64,000 bases of DNA, taken from contig JAPYMA010000237.1 in the NCBI GenBank assembly GCA_035041965.1, forward strand, positions 1 to 64,000, given 5' to 3'. How positions within the stretch are numbered: position 1 is the stretch's first letter; the number at the start of each line of letters is the position of its first letter. The stretch is from Anisakis pegreffii. Lineage: Eukaryota > Nematoda > Chromadorea > Rhabditida > Anisakidae. Positions 33,119-46,317 of the stretch are shown piece after piece. A model generated the notes under the pieces. It did no database searches and was not told the origin of the DNA. It saw nothing but the letters and a program-made list of their open reading frames with translations. A program made the position numbers and the translations under genes.

Positions 33119-34989
33119 GTATGAATATCAACTGCTGCGGACAGAAAACGCTGACGTGTCGACCAACTACTCATATCAATCCAGCCATATCTTTGTCGAC
33201 CATTAAACTTAATTTTTGATCACTCATCATCGTTTTAACGTTGGAATGCGTTGATTAAACACTGTGACATAAGTATCTTTTTGTGATAGCGAACTGTGTA
33301 TATTTGGCAATGAAATAAGCGTCAGGATGAACGTATATTTCAATTTACAGTCGTTCACTTCAATATTTTGATTGCATCAGTCGTCTACTTTATTCTCTAA
33401 AAATACAAATCTTATCACTTAATCACAATTTTTGGTTTTCATCGCATCCACAAAAAAGCTTTCAATTCGAACGCATCATTGTTCAGTGATAAGATTATTT
33501 CCATCCATCGCAGACACTGTCATGCAATAAAACCAAAAGTTAGTTCAAAGGATTATAAAACACACAATCAGAATCATGCACAATCTTAAATAATTTAATA
33601 GTTTAAATTAATACAAAAACGTCTTGTTCCAAGGAGATATCTCAAAACTCATAGAAAAGCGTTCCAATACCACGGTTACCTAAATGCATGATAAATGAAT
33701 GAAAATAACATATATAACAATGTGAATGTTCATACATTATGATAAGATTTTATTAGATCACCCACATAAAAAATCTAAAAATAATATTTTCTCAAGCACT
33801 TCGTGATGTCGGTGCTAAGCTGATATGGCGATTTTTTTGATGCCACTTTTGCGTTTCAATGCTCAAAACAGTTCTCTGATATTTTTTGCAGAGAATGAGA
33901 CGGTCAGTGAGAGAGGACTGTTGCAGAGAATGATACGGTCAGTGAGAGAGGACTGTTGCAGAGAATGAGAAAATCAATGAGAGAGAAATACCGTACTCAT
34001 GAACAATAATATTGATAATAAATAATTCTGCTCAAATCAATCTACACCATTCACTCCTGTTACATATCTCGATGTTGCACATCGGCTAGCAGCGAGAGTA
34101 CATGAAATATAAGATTTCATGAATGAAACCGATAAAGATTTGTGGTATTCATGCAAGAAAGGTTTTCAGCTCGGGCCTCGTTCCTTCAACATGAAATGGG
34201 GTACTATACGAATATGACCATCGTTTTTGTTCAAGATTTTCTAATTGATGATTTTTCACGTTTTTTTAGCATGGCCATTTCCAGAATGAAATAGCTTGCA
34301 TGATAGATAATTTTATTTCTTTCAACATTTTTATAATTATCCCATTCCGCAATGCATCGTTATCTCTAGAAACGGTCCTTTTCTGATATGTTGAGTCAAA
34401 CCAGTTGTTTTGAAATTATTCACGCGTAATAAAACGTGATAACTTTTCATCAGGCAGTGTCAGTGATAGATAAAGTTGCGGCTTTTTTTCAAATATAAGC
34501 TCATCAATTCACTATCTATATCGTCTTCGCAAGACAGAAGACTATGTAACGTTGCCTTACAAATATGCTTATCTAGTCGTCAGTTTGCCATTTTTTTCCT
34601 GACTTGGTTGCAATTTTCCATTTCATTGATTCTCTTATTCCATTCCGTTTCATAATCTCTCAGCAGTTGTTTAGGTGGAGGCCTCTTCAAGCAGGCTACC
34701 TCGGCTGATTTTTAGACTAAAAAAAGATGATTTCGTAGACAGATGCTCATCCTTCCGTCTCAAGAATGGTCTCCTTATTAACCCTTTTTGAGTGATTTTG
34801 ACAGGGTTGTTGTGCGCAGGAGAGCATCGTTCTCATGAAGGATATGGAGTGGAGATCTTCGTCATTGTTCTTAATATATTGACACATTTTGTTTGTGGTT
34901 GGTGTTCGATAGTTCGTTCTCGCCTGACTGTCGATGTGCAGTTGTTGAAAGTTAAGCCAGAAAATTGAGCTTGATCGCTGGAACTACCG
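33119..34989. other. intergenic, no supported gene
   Basis: AT-rich. One short tandem repeat at about 33887-33990 (35-bp unit GCAGAGAATGAGACGG + TCAGTGAGAGAGGACTGTT, 2.6 copies). The rest shows no coding signal. Confidence 0.4.
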
Positions 34990-35073
34990 GTGCTAGAAAT
35001 ACCGATCACTGTCAAATTGAGCTTTGCAGATACTTTGCGACCTGTTGACGCTGTTTACCCAATATTTTTGGTT

Positions 35074-37795
35074 ATGGGTAGAATTGAAGACGAAGAATTG
35101 AAGACGACGGCTAACTATCCGATCATTGCTCGAAATGAGCTTGAAAGGTACGACGACGTAGGTGCTGGCGCATATGGAAGTGTTCATAGCGGGAGATGGA
35201 AGACAAAAGGAAAAGTAATGATGGTTGCGATGAAGCAAGTTCATGCCCTCAAAAGAGAGGTCCTAACACTTTTCAATGAAACGTTATTGTTTCTTTAAGA
35301 CTCATGAATTCAATCTATTTTGTTCAGCTTATGTTTGTTCCGGCTGTTGAATGTTTAATAAGTTCGTGATGTGTTGCCACAATGAATATCGCCATATCAA
35401 TTTATTTCAGGCAGATATTTTAGCCAGGATTCGCCATCCCAATATCATTCAGTTTTTTGGCGTTTCGGAAGGTGATCTTGGCTTCATTATTGTTACAGGT
35501 TAGCTAGGAATTTCGAATTTTGAACTACGTGCCACTCCCGTAGTTGTCCCTGCGAATGTTATTCCCCGTAAAAAAGTATGATTAAACTTGGCTAGTCGTT
35601 GAAATCGAAATATTTGTGTAATGAATAAATTTTCATTCTTATTTAAGTGAATTTCTGACACTTCTAAGTATTGATTCGAGTAAAAACTTCATTCTTGGTG
35701 CTTGAACACTTGAAGTCATCAAATCCTTTCTCACCAGCCATTGTTAGACCGAATGGTATTGGTTACTCATAAGAATTGTTTCCGCAGTCGATGATTTTAC
35801 TGTGTTTTCTGCTTACGTATGGTCGGTACCCTATTATTATAGTAACATTCTGAGGAACTTTGCAACATTCATTCTGAGTCATACCAGTATCGCTAAAGTT
35901 TAGCGGAACAATTGGAAGATACTATCAAAATTAACTTGCAGAACTAGCCGAAGGCGGATCACTTTACAGCTATCTTCACAATCCGGAGAATCCTAAGATC
36001 GATTTCAAACAAACTATTACCTGGGCCTTGGAGGTTAATTTATTTTGCATTATTGGAATATGAATCCCTTTGTGACGAATTGTCGAGTTGTCAACAATTG
36101 TTTATTAGTCAATTACCTCAAACTTGGGTAATTAAACCTTGCATACAATAATAACGTTCAAAAATAGCGATCATATCATATCAACAATAAGATAACAATA
36201 ATTATCAGTAATAATCAATAACAATAATAATAATAATAATGTTATTAAAGAATAATCGTTTACGGAATAATAATAAGCATAACAATGATAATAATAACGA
36301 TAGCAATGATGACAAATTAATTCAAAGTTATTGAACACTGAAAAAGATAATAAGATCACCAATGAAGATGTCGCCCCAACTTCATCCTTTTATACTTCAG
36401 GATGATAGGCGTGGTGGTTTTTGATGCATAAGTAAAAGCTGAACTTATCGGGGTTGTAGTGATCTCTGGTTAAGAGTGCGTTGCGATTATCTTTATTTAA
36501 TCCAATTGTTCCATTTTATTGTGATATTTGATATCCATATTTCATGTGAAGATAGCCTGTGTCGTGATCATTGAACACTGACGTAATTTATGACCGTCGT
36601 TTGTCGGTGTTGATCCCAAAATAACTTTATAAAACAGAGATAATCTCTGATCCGTAGTAATCAATTACAATCCTCCATTTAATATCGCGATAATCGCGAC
36701 ACCCTTCTTAAATTCATGAATCCCATCACTGAATCCTCTTTTATTTGATTTTCGGGTGTTTTTAATTATTCACTGTCTCAGAGTCTCAGAGCCGAATCCT
36801 CATTGATCACGGAAAATGGAGCGTTTGATAGAACATCTAGGCAAAAAGTTGATGGAAGAGTTGAATTTGAAAAATTATTTGTATGCGGTTGGAGTGTCAG
36901 TGACATTTGTATGGGAACATTCAGAACTTGTAGAAAATGCAAAAATCAGAGGAAGAAGTATTCGATTTGCAATTCATTGAATTGTTTTGCGGACTTCAGC
37001 ATTGATGAAGTTTTGTTTAGATAGCGCGTGGAGTTAGGTATTTGCACTATGAGGCTCCTGTAACAATAATTCATCGCGACTTAAAATCGGGAAACATTGT
37101 CCTGAGTGGTGAAGGAGTTTGTAAACTATGTGATTTTGGGTTATCAAAAATTCTTACTCATTCGTGCACACCATCATCTTTCGTTGGTACGGTTCCTTGG
37201 ATGAGGTGAGTTGTATCAGTGGATTAGCCGTGAACTCTCATTATGTTTACATCAGTTAATTGCTTATTCTGATGTTGGAAATCATCTAATAAATACTTTA
37301 TATTTTAATTGTTGTCGGTCAATTTTCAGTCCAGAATTGATAACGCAAGAGAACAAAATTAGTAAGGCAATAGATGTCTGGAGTTATGCAGTCGTTTTGT
37401 GGGAAATCATCTCACGAGAGGTAATATTCGCAATAAGATGTTGAAGCATTTTTCACGTTAATTTCTTTGCTTTCCATTGTGAGTTGTGTTTATTACAGGT
37501 GCCCTATAGCGGTCTAGGTCCGTTTCGTATAATGGAGCTAGTTACGCAGAAGGGTTCAACCCTCGCAATACCTGCAAGCTGTCCGGCATCTTTTGAAAGG
37601 TATGATGATGTTTTTGAATTGGTTTTCATTAGTTCATGTGGCGAATGTCGTTGTGAAACAGCGGAGAAACTAGTTGAGACGTCAAATTTCAGGCTGCTGA
37701 GAAAATGTTGGAGAATGAATCCAGAAGAGCGATGCAATATGCATCAAATAATTGATGCATTAAAGGATATGCAAAGTTCCTTCATGGTATTCTGA
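35074..37795 (+). CDS. MLK/ZAK-like (TKL) protein kinase, kinase-domain-only
   Basis: Seven exons join in phase: 35074-35259, 35411-35498, 35942-36033, 37021-37205, 37330-37420, 37499-37599, 37693-37795 (846 nt, 281 residues). Residue landmarks: Gly loop GAGAYGSVHSG, Lys in VAMK, the alpha-C Glu in KREADI, HRDLKSGN, CDFG, SPE, and DVWSYAVVLWEIISREVPYSGL. All catalytic residues are present. The best family match from memory is MLTK/ZAK (MAP3K20): HPNIIQFFGV, TWALEIARGVRYLH, REVPYSGL. Unlike ZAK, it ends at the domain (DALKDMQSSFMVF), with no leucine zipper or SAM domain. The ATG at 35074 is chosen because the N-terminus is then short, as in ZAK; the frame stays open to 34990. It is a paralogue of the gene at 20-406. 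Confidence 0.85.
36034..37020. other. kinase intron 3, no exon inside
   Basis: GTTAATTT to TTTGTTTAG. AAT triplet runs at about 36180-36320. An internal ORF (36803-37024) ends at the acceptor and looks like chance. Confidence 0.5.
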
Positions 37796-37828
37796 CGAAG
37801 AGATGTTCAACACGTCTACTACGAATTG

Positions 37829-37992
37829 CTTCAGAATAATGAAACAGTCCGTGACCAGAAAATTTGGACATTTTGCTGAATAAGCAAAATGCCCATATGA
37901 TAAAGTGCTCGTTAGGCAATCTGTCTTCAGGCAAACTGTCGTTAGGCAAAACGTCAAATTGTCCGGTCGCGGACTGTTTCATTGTTCTGAAG
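37829..37992. mobile_element. foldback element with MITE-family core, just 3' of the kinase
   Basis: CTTCAGAATAATGAAACAGTC at 37829 is mirrored by GACTGTTTCATTGTTCTGAAG ending 37992 (one mismatch). Inside is a fourth copy of the GTTAGGCAA family (37860-37975), and the inner stems GTGACC/GGTCGC also pair. It begins 34 bp after the kinase stop codon. Confidence 0.8.
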
Positions 37993-38031
37993 TAATATTG
38001 TTCCAACAATATTGGAACGCGAATCATCGAA

Positions 38032-38116
38032 TTGAATAATTTCGTTTTCAATTATTATTGATAATAATAATGGGAAATTATTGTCATCAATAATAATTGA
38101 AAACTGAATTATTCAA
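38032..38116. repeat. 85-bp inverted repeat
   Basis: TTGAATAATTTCGTTTTC + AATTATTATTGAT and its reverse complement ATCAATAATAATT + GAAAACTGAATTATTCAA pair over 31 bp with two mismatches around a 23-bp loop. A third, small palindrome (AATATTGTTCCAACAATATT) sits between it and the preceding element. Confidence 0.85.
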
Positions 38117-39043
38117 TAGTGGACGCGGAGTCGATGGAGCAGCGGTACCTTCCCGTGGTCGCGTCTGTTTCAACTAAATCCGCTTGCTCAAAGATATGCT
38201 CAATAGCTGTCGGAATCGTCACAGGTACGGCTCACCAGGTCATACTGCAACACATCGTAACGCATGCCATCAGCTGGTTTATCAAATTATAACAGAACTG
38301 AATGGTGGTTATATCCAAATACCACCATAGAGAGCAAGCACATTTTTGAAGTCGCCTTATTGATAATCTACAGTATCTTCACCAACTCCAATACTTCATT
38401 TACCAACACCACAATAACCTATCACTTTATGTTTCAGGTCGCAGTAATGAGTATCTCAAACTTGGGTAATTAAATCTAACAATTCACCAATCGACACTTC
38501 ATGAAGCAATACGTACGACTGGTAAATAGTACTAATGATATTAACACGCAATTTAATATTAGTGATAAGGCAATAATAATACCAGTAACAATGCTGATCT
38601 CATTGATAACAATAGTAGTAACAACAGAACAGAAGAACTAATCAAGAGTACATTATTTCGAAAACTGACCACAATATTTTTTCAATCACGATTATAGGTG
38701 CAGTAGGGGCGCAGAAGGAAAGTTTGAGGTGAGACATCTGGTAATGTGTTTTGATCAGAATAAAGAATATGAGTAGTGTTACAATGAGGTATTCAAATAA
38801 ACAATAGAGGATCTTATTTTTAACAACGCTATCCTTAGTTAACTTTCTTGTGATCACAGGTACGTTATTGGGCATATGAGGGGTAGTTATATGCATCGAA
38901 CTCGGATCATATTTTCAACATGATCCTGGAAGGGAGAGACTTTGGTGAGCACGTGGGGCTGTTATTATTGCTATTATTATTGTTATTATTATTGCTATTA
39001 TTATTGTTATTATTATTGCTATTATTATTGTTATTATTATTGC

Positions 39044-39082
<39 letters not shown>

Positions 39083-39093
39083 GGTTATTATTA

Positions 39094-39134
<41 letters not shown>

Positions 39135-40098
39135 TTAGGTGTCAAATCAGCTATACAAGATCAAGATAAAATCAAAAGACAGAAGACTTCAGTAGACACA
39201 ATTGTTAGTTAGACTTTTAGTGTTGCTATTTATTATTGCAATATTTGTTAATATTCATTATTATTTTGCATTATCATTTCAGATCAAAAATATTCGCACG
39301 AGAAGTACATCAGAAAGTTCGTATCAAGCAAGATTTATCAAAATCGATTATTGTGTCATTCGTTTGCATCATATTACTATGATATTCGCATCAATACAGA
39401 ATCAGTGATTACCATTGGGAGATCATCTAATTTTTATGAGAGTAATATTATTTTAATAGGATTTTTATAAGAGGAGATAAGGTCAGCAATACAGCTATAA
39501 GGTTATAATAGCGCTGATTATTAATATTATTTGATTATGAGCTTTTGATTTGATATCCTTCGTGTTCGGATCATATCACACAAGCACATCACATCATGCA
39601 AACAAATCAACCAATTCATTGTGATCGAACCGACTTTTGAAGAGAATTCCCGGGCAAAAGTGGGAGAATTTTGGGATGAAAAATTGTCTAAATTAATCAA
39701 TTTTAAGATTGATTATGGGGCCCCAAACGTTCTGAGCGATCGGTCAGCAACCGCATTGTAGCATCAGTCAAATTTGACGGTTTTCTAGCCAATTTAGGGT
39801 TCTCTCTGTTGCATTTGTAGAAAACTAGAAGTAAAAATTCCACATTGATTCATTGTATTGTAATCAAACATTCTTCTATTAGTTGGGGTGTGATCACTTT
39901 GCTATTGCATTTCACTCGAACAATCATTGATCTGACGAATGATACAAATTTTATGGGATTAGAATGGCATACGAGAACAGTTCCTGATTGAATTTAGGCT
40001 CACGATCAGTATCAGTAATCTACAGTCACCTGTTTGTTTGTATTAATGTAACATCCGAATTGTTCTGTTGTTTTTGAAGCCGATGTTTACTCATCCTA
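38117..40098. other. intergenic with one ATT microsatellite
   Basis: A pure ATT/GTT/GCT triplet run spans about 38956-39136. No supported gene; the ORFs across the run are poly-Leu, poly-Ile or poly-Tyr artefacts. Confidence 0.5.
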
Positions 40099-40268
40099 AC
40101 AAGGGAAGGTCACGAAATTACAATGAAAATCTTTCCTCCCTCATATCTTGCCTTCCCTTTGTGTTTCGCAAAAATGATTTACATATTCGTGATCAGCTAG
40201 ACGAGATCTACAACATTGATATATATTTCATCCCGAAACATGGGGGTAAGTTCGTGACCTTCCCTTGT
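40099..40268. mobile_element. 170-bp element with 18-bp terminal inverted repeats
   Basis: ACAAGGGAAGGTCACGAA at 40099-40116 and TTCGTGACCTTCCCTTGT at 40251-40268 are perfect inverted repeats. Size and structure fit a MITE. No clear target duplication was found and no second copy in the window. Confidence 0.65.
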
Positions 40269-40927
40269 AAATATAGCTCTTCAAGCAGTTCTTTTTGTAT
40301 CACAATACATAACATTCTCTGCCAAAGTAAAACATCTCTACTTAAACCTCGAGTGCATTTCGCATAGGTCATTGCTATTCCTAATGCTTTGATGCAAATT
40401 GGTCAAGTTAACTTGGTCGTATCAAGCCAGATACGAACGTACATATACAACATACAACACGGAGGCCGTATCAACACTCACTTTGAAGCCTTTTCGTCCC
40501 ACCTGAGAAGGTCAATTGATGGTGTTGACGCAAGCGAAGCTTGTAAACAACGGAAAATTTGAAGTTCTCTCGAGAAGCAATGGAAATTGGAGAATTTCAT
40601 TGTGAAAGCAATGAAAAATTGAAACTTTTGTGAAAAAAAGTGAAAAACACATTGTCCGTAGCTCTTTCTCAAATGAGAATCAGTAGTTTTCATTGGTTTG
40701 CAATGTGGAGGTATGCAATATCTGCTGAATGATTCATTGAAAAGTTCATTTAGGATTGCAATTCACAACGTCTTAAAGGAAATTGACACTCGAAAAATTA
40801 AAGCCTAGCTAAAAATCATTTAACAGCTTACTTGCATAGATCAGACAATTATTATTTCCATCCATCACGGATACTATAGATCAATAGATGCAATGCAATA
40901 GCAGAGAAATATAGGTTTGATAAATTC

Positions 40928-42000
40928 AAGCCTGCCGTCTTCTCAGGCTTGCCGGGAAACGTATTGATGTTTAAACACCGTTCGATCTAGCAGAATCTCT
41001 TCTTTCTAAAAATGAAAAGTTTGATGAGAAAGTCCCCTTTTCAGAGGAGATATAGCAATTTATGTGATGCTATACGGGTTAGCACATTCAAGCTATAAGT
41101 GTAGGCTTGAATGTGCTAACCCTATAGCATCACATAAATTGCTATATCTCCTCGCAGAGTGGGAATTTTTCAGCAAGCTTATCATTTTTAGAAAGAATGA
41201 TACTGTTCAATCGAACGGTGTTTAAACATTAATATGTTTCGCGGCAAACCTGAGAAGACGGCATGCTTGAACATATCAAACTTATATTCCGATACTATTT
41301 CACTGCATCTATTGGTCTGTAGTGATCACGTGCATATCTATGAGCAATTCAGCGCTTGTTGAGATAGCTTTAATAAAATAGCTAGATCTTCTCAACAAAG
41401 TAAAATCGCTCGACAAAATATATTCTTTTCTGGATGCAGAGATTCTGTTTGATCGACTGATGTGAAGAAATTGATATGTTACTGGTCAAAGCTGAGAGTA
41501 CGGTAGTTTTGAATGTGCCAACCCCTACAGCATCAGATAAATAGCTATATCTCCTCGCAGGGGCGAAATTTTACGGTGTGCGCTTCATCTTTAAAAAGCA
41601 GAGATTCTGCTCAATCGAATGATGTGCAAAGATCAATATGTTTCCGGGCAAACTTGAGAAGACGGTAGGCTTGAATGTATCAAGCCCATATTTCTAATGG
41701 TGGTGCATAGTATGCATTGATCTGTGGTGATCAAATGCATATCAATGAGTAACTCAGCGCTTGTTGAGATAGCTTTAATAAAATAGCTATACCTCCTCAA
41801 CTAGGCGAAATCGCCTGACAAAATATATACTTTTCTGGATTCAGAGATCCTGCTCGATCGATTGGACTGAAGAAATTGATATGTTACTGGTCAAAGCTGA
41901 GGGTACGGTAGGCTTGAATGTGCTAACCCGCATAGCATCACATAAATTGCTATATCTCCTCGTAGAGTGGGAATTTCTGAGCAAAGTTTTCATTTTTTGA
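40928..42000. repeat. satellite-like repeat cluster with foldback centre
   Basis: 40928-41090 and 41105-41270 are inverted copies (CAAGCCTGCCGTCTTCTCAGG ... CCTGAGAAGACGGCATGCTTG) meeting near 41097. From about 41330 a unit of about 395-415 bp is repeated in tandem (41330-41720 and 41725-42000), with landmarks CAGCGCTTGTTGAGATAGC, GAAGAAATTGATATGTTACT and GCTATATCTCCTCG. This is the family of 1603-2375 and 63760-64000. Confidence 0.85.
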
Positions 42001-43720
42001 AAGAAGACGCCTTATCTGCAGCACCAATCCTATCTTATGTAATAAATGTCAGTTGAATATCCACTACAATTTCTGTATTGCATGAACCTACTTAGATTCA
42101 ATATGTCATCAGCATAAAAAACGTTGAAGGAAGCATATTACTTGCTTCTCATACGTGTCATCTTAGGAAACGGTCTCATCTGGTCTATTGTGGGATAATG
42201 AACGGTTAACTTTATTATGAGTAAGCAGTTCATGAGAGGCAGTTGAAGAACTAGTAATAATTCTTAGAAGGCCCTTAGTCCAGTGGTTTGACACATGGTC
42301 CGGGCTGCTTCATTTTATCCCATCGATGGCCTTGTCAGGCCGTCATCACCTCGTTCCCCGTTCCACTACAAGAACTTACTCAGTTCCACGCATATCGTTT
42401 GGAGCCATCGGAAAATTTGCTCAAAAATTCCTCACAATCAGGGACCTGAAAGAAGAAGGTAATTTGTTGAAACGAAACAGGTGTTTTTTTTAATTTATCG
42501 AACAATCACGCGATCTCATCAATATAATCTCATTCCGACTGTGTGCACTCTTGTATTCATAATGATTATTTTAATTCCATTATTCAATAACAATGTTTCA
42601 TAACGATCACCTGTGCCGTACAAACACTACATCAGCAGACAACAACAACAAAACTGTAAAGTACCACGGCAGTTACTGCTTTCACTAAGAATCTTTATAA
42701 ATTTTTTATTATGAATTGCCTCTGTTTGCTATATATGCCCATGCTCAAAAAAAACATGACTCAATTCTGGCTCCGTATTTCTGAAAGTTTGGCACCAGCG
42801 TCGAGACCGGCTCAGTCATTTAGGGCAAACTTGTCTCCAGTTCCAGTTCAGTCGAAGAGCAAAACTCATTTCGGATGCTTGATCGGTTGCTGTGTTGTCG
42901 TATCAGTGCGTTCGTTGCCTTAGATGCGCATCATCCACGAAGTCATGCGCATTTTACCTTATGGCTTATGTATCTATGCACTGATCTGCCCATCAATCAT
43001 ACAATAAGCAATTTGTTTTGCTGCTTAGAGATTCTTAATGTTTCCATGCAAACTGCTGAGCTCATTTCGTCCGCACAGCTCAATGCGAAGTGGTACAAAA
43101 ATTGAGCTCTTTCTTCTTCTGAATTCTCGACACTTAATAGGCTTTAGGTAAGTTAGAGAAACGGAATCATTCGTGACAAGCTAACTAAAACTGATATTTG
43201 GCATTGACGACGAAACCCTTTTTGAAAGACGTTTGGAAGTTATCCGTTTCAATCATGCAAAAGACTTGGACAGCAGCTGTGGTAAGGGCTATCACCACTT
43301 CGAAGTGCTTGGGTTATCGAATTAAAATAGTTTATTTACTCGCTTTCTGTTTTCACTTGTGGGGAAGTTGAAAATTTGCTAATGACGGCTGAAAAAACGA
43401 TGTAAAGATCAGGTGAATGAAAATTAAAGCAGCGATCGTAGCACTAAAGCTTACCGCAACATGAGGTTGAGTTGAGGCTTACTCGAGACTTGAGGAGCAC
43501 CCAAGGTTCAGGGGCCGAGACTGTGCATCAGGCTGATCTACTGAGGTACATCCAGGAACTGAGAATCATCGAAATCTATTCTCAGAACAATCTCATCGTA
43601 TCCCTTTTGTGCATCCCTAGTTCTCTCACGCAATTTGTTATGGACATTATGAACTTTGTTGACATCTTATCGTGAGTCCTCTTTCAATCCACTAAATTAT
43701 TCTTCTTCTTTTGCATTCAG
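42001..43720. other. intergenic, no supported gene
   Basis: Short ORFs (e.g. 42711-42923, 70 codons) have no recognisable domain or splice context. An exon upstream of the PAN-like exon probably lies near 43470-43675 (GTGAGTCC donor after TTATC), but its phase does not fit the next acceptor. Confidence 0.35.
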
Positions 43721-44474
43721 ATATTTGTGATCTCGTACAATTCTCTCTCGATCACCACACTCTACGTTAATATTAACAGTGTAACATACGGATATATTCC
43801 ACTCCTTACCGATCTACCAAACAGCGCATCGCTCGACGATTGGGTGCAAAAATGTTACCAAGAAGGACTCAAATGTCAAGCATTCACCTATGAGTTTCCC
43901 AAACCAACCTGCCATTTGATAAGACAATTCTTCACGGACGCTCATGAAGATGGCCCAGCTTTGCTCGTCCAAGGGAATGATTATGTGAAAGATGCATTCG
44001 AAATGTTGCATCAAGGCGGCGAATGCAGCTCTAAGGGAACATTCCTTCAACTCGGTAAGTTTTTACCCGTATCGAAGGGTAAGTTTACTCCATCCCAAAG
44101 AAAGGTGTCGTCAGTAGATGGTAAAATTTTCATTGACAGATTCGTGGCTTCAAATGATGGTCTCACCCGATGGGTATTTGAAATTTAACCGACGGATATA
44201 CATATTCACATTTTAATCAATGCAATGACGTTCTATGTCAAAGGATGGGTTTATTATCGAGAGACGAAGTCGTGCTACCTCCCGGTAGGATTGGATTACT
44301 TAAATTATTCGGATACCCGAGGGAAGAGACTCGCTGAGATAATTAGGAAACGTGATGAAACAGACTAATCTTATGGCTCTGTAACATACCAGGAAAGAGA
44401 ATATCTCAGGCAAGAGAACAGAGACTTTGTACTGATTAGAGAGTTTAAGCAGAAGGCTTTCTTGAAATATGATC
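43721..44474 (+). CDS. partial gene: PAN/Apple-like then C-type-lectin-like segment
   Basis: Exon 43721-44054 (TGCATTCAG acceptor, GTAAGT donor) encodes DDWVQKCYQEGLKCQAF + TYEFPKPTCHLI, whose Cys spacing is that of a PAN/Apple module. It goes on to GGECSSKGTFLQL. The next plausible acceptor (TCAAAG, ending 44243) joins in phase to GWVYYRETKSCYLPVG...RGKRLAEI, which resembles the start of a C-type lectin domain. A third stretch near 44391-44474 (EREYLRQENRDFVLI) could continue it. Beyond that I could not follow exons, and neither the start nor the end is found. Likely an extracellular protein; function unknown. Confidence 0.4.
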
Positions 44475-44510
44475 CCAATCTTGGGTGTGAGTCCTCTTTC
44501 AGTTTACTAA

Positions 44511-44547
<37 letters not shown>

Positions 44548-45912
44548 GTAACAATAACAATAATACTAATAGCAATAATGATAATAATATTATTATTAAT
44601 ACAATTTTGCAAAAATTTATTGTTACTGGTATACCTTAGTTCATCAAATATAATTCGCTGACTCCTAAATATTGTGAGCTTCGCACTTGAAGTAACTGAC
44701 TTGGGTGCTGCGGAGGACTTGAGTGCACTTGAGATAAAAGTGGCGTGCAGACTTAGTCTCTTCCTCCCCCCAAAAAATGGTACAGGAATGGGATCAAAAT
44801 TCAATTTTCGAAGAGTTTCTAAGACCGAGTGAAATGCGAGAGGGGGTTTGGGAGCTGAGGAGGGCTTCTTTCCAACAGAGAGAGGGGATGGAGATTTTAC
44901 ATACAGTGAAATCTACATTCGTGATCTTGAGCGCAATTTTATGTGAGTGGATACTTTGTCGCTATTCAGAAAATGAATGAAAAAAACCCATCACGTTCCA
45001 ATCACAACGCCTTATCCAATGTGATCTCTAGTAATATACCGTTTCTATACGTATATTAATGAACAGAGTTGGCTTTTGTATACGTATTAGCTAATAAAAA
45101 AATGACGAATGAGTGCAATTGATGCAGCATTTGTATCCATGCATTAAAAAGATTAATGCTTAAGAGTTGCATCCCATCAAAACCCATTCATAAAATAAGA
45201 TGTGATGAGTTGAATGACTATGAGAGGATTTAAAAAATCCACTTTTGTAGTCGATGTTTGATAGGCATACTACCGAAGATAAACAATGATATGCATGCAG
45301 ATTACTTATTTCAGGAGGAGAGTTACCCAAGTAGATGAATAACATCAATTTTTGGGGAAAGGAGACAAACCGATGGAGTAAGTTGCGGGAACACAAAAAA
45401 TTGATGTAAGTAGATAAAATAACCAGTGACCTGGTAATGTTTCTTCTCAATGGATGGTAAATAGAATAATCTGATGAAATGATCGGAATCTGGACTAATA
45501 CCCACGCAAGTTCACTCGTGGGTACTCTTTCCTCCTCGAGAATCAATCCTGCCTATTGTTGGATCTCCGTAGGGACGTTCGGTGACCTTCGTAGAATGAA
45601 CAGCTGTGAAAAGAAAAAAACGGATTCCGTTGGCATAATTCATTCATCATCGCAAATGTCGCATCATGTATCATAGGCAGTAATGCCTAGGCTCTGGAAC
45701 CTTCACAAAAAAAAGAGTCGCAGCAACATTCAGTGACGGTGATTCATTTTTACTTTTTTACATTATCATGATTTTAGTTCATTTGTTTACTAATTTTTGC
45801 GTTCGCATTAATTTTATTTGTTTTCACTTTTATTTACGACGTATTTGTTTGTTTGATTATTTAGTTTAACAAGCATCTGACTGAAGTTTAAGAAACGCTT
45901 CCTTTTGACGAT
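44475..45912. other. no supported gene
   Basis: An AAT/AAC microsatellite at about 44513-44600, then AT-rich sequence. An ORF near 44777-44980 might be another exon of the PAN/lectin-like gene but shows no diagnostic residues. Confidence 0.35.
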
Positions 45913-46317
45913 TGAAGGATGATGTTGAGATAAACCAGTGATCTCTTGTTTATTGTTTACGGTATCTTGTATGTCTCTCTATAGTGCTTTGCATGTCGTG
46001 TGTTCTCTGACTACCGTTGGCAACTCGTGACCGTTGTTTTGGGATCAGTTAATCTCAATCACCATATAGGTAGCTCAGTGTGGTTATATCAGTTCCTCTG
46101 TATTAGTCAGTGAGTGTGTTGTTCGTGTATCCAGTGTTGTTGTTGTGTATGAGCCATCCAAGGCATCTTTCGTCACTCAACCGTCAGTGTATCTTCACTC
46201 AACTCAACCATTATTATCGTCTTTATTTATTGAGTGAATGAATCTCATTATCAATTGTCGCCTTCACACCAGCAACACAAGTAACATTACGAACAGTGCC
46301 AGCCAACATCACAAACA
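45913..46317 (+). mobile_element. solo LTR, second copy
   Basis: Starts TGAAGGATGATGTTGAG and ends CATCACAAACA, about 405 bp. It is nearly identical to 32687-33113 but without the duplicated 22-bp GTGCCGATCAGGATCACAAACA-type tail. Flanks are ACGAT (45908-45912) and ATGAT (46318-46322), a possible target duplication with one mismatch. Confidence 0.8.
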
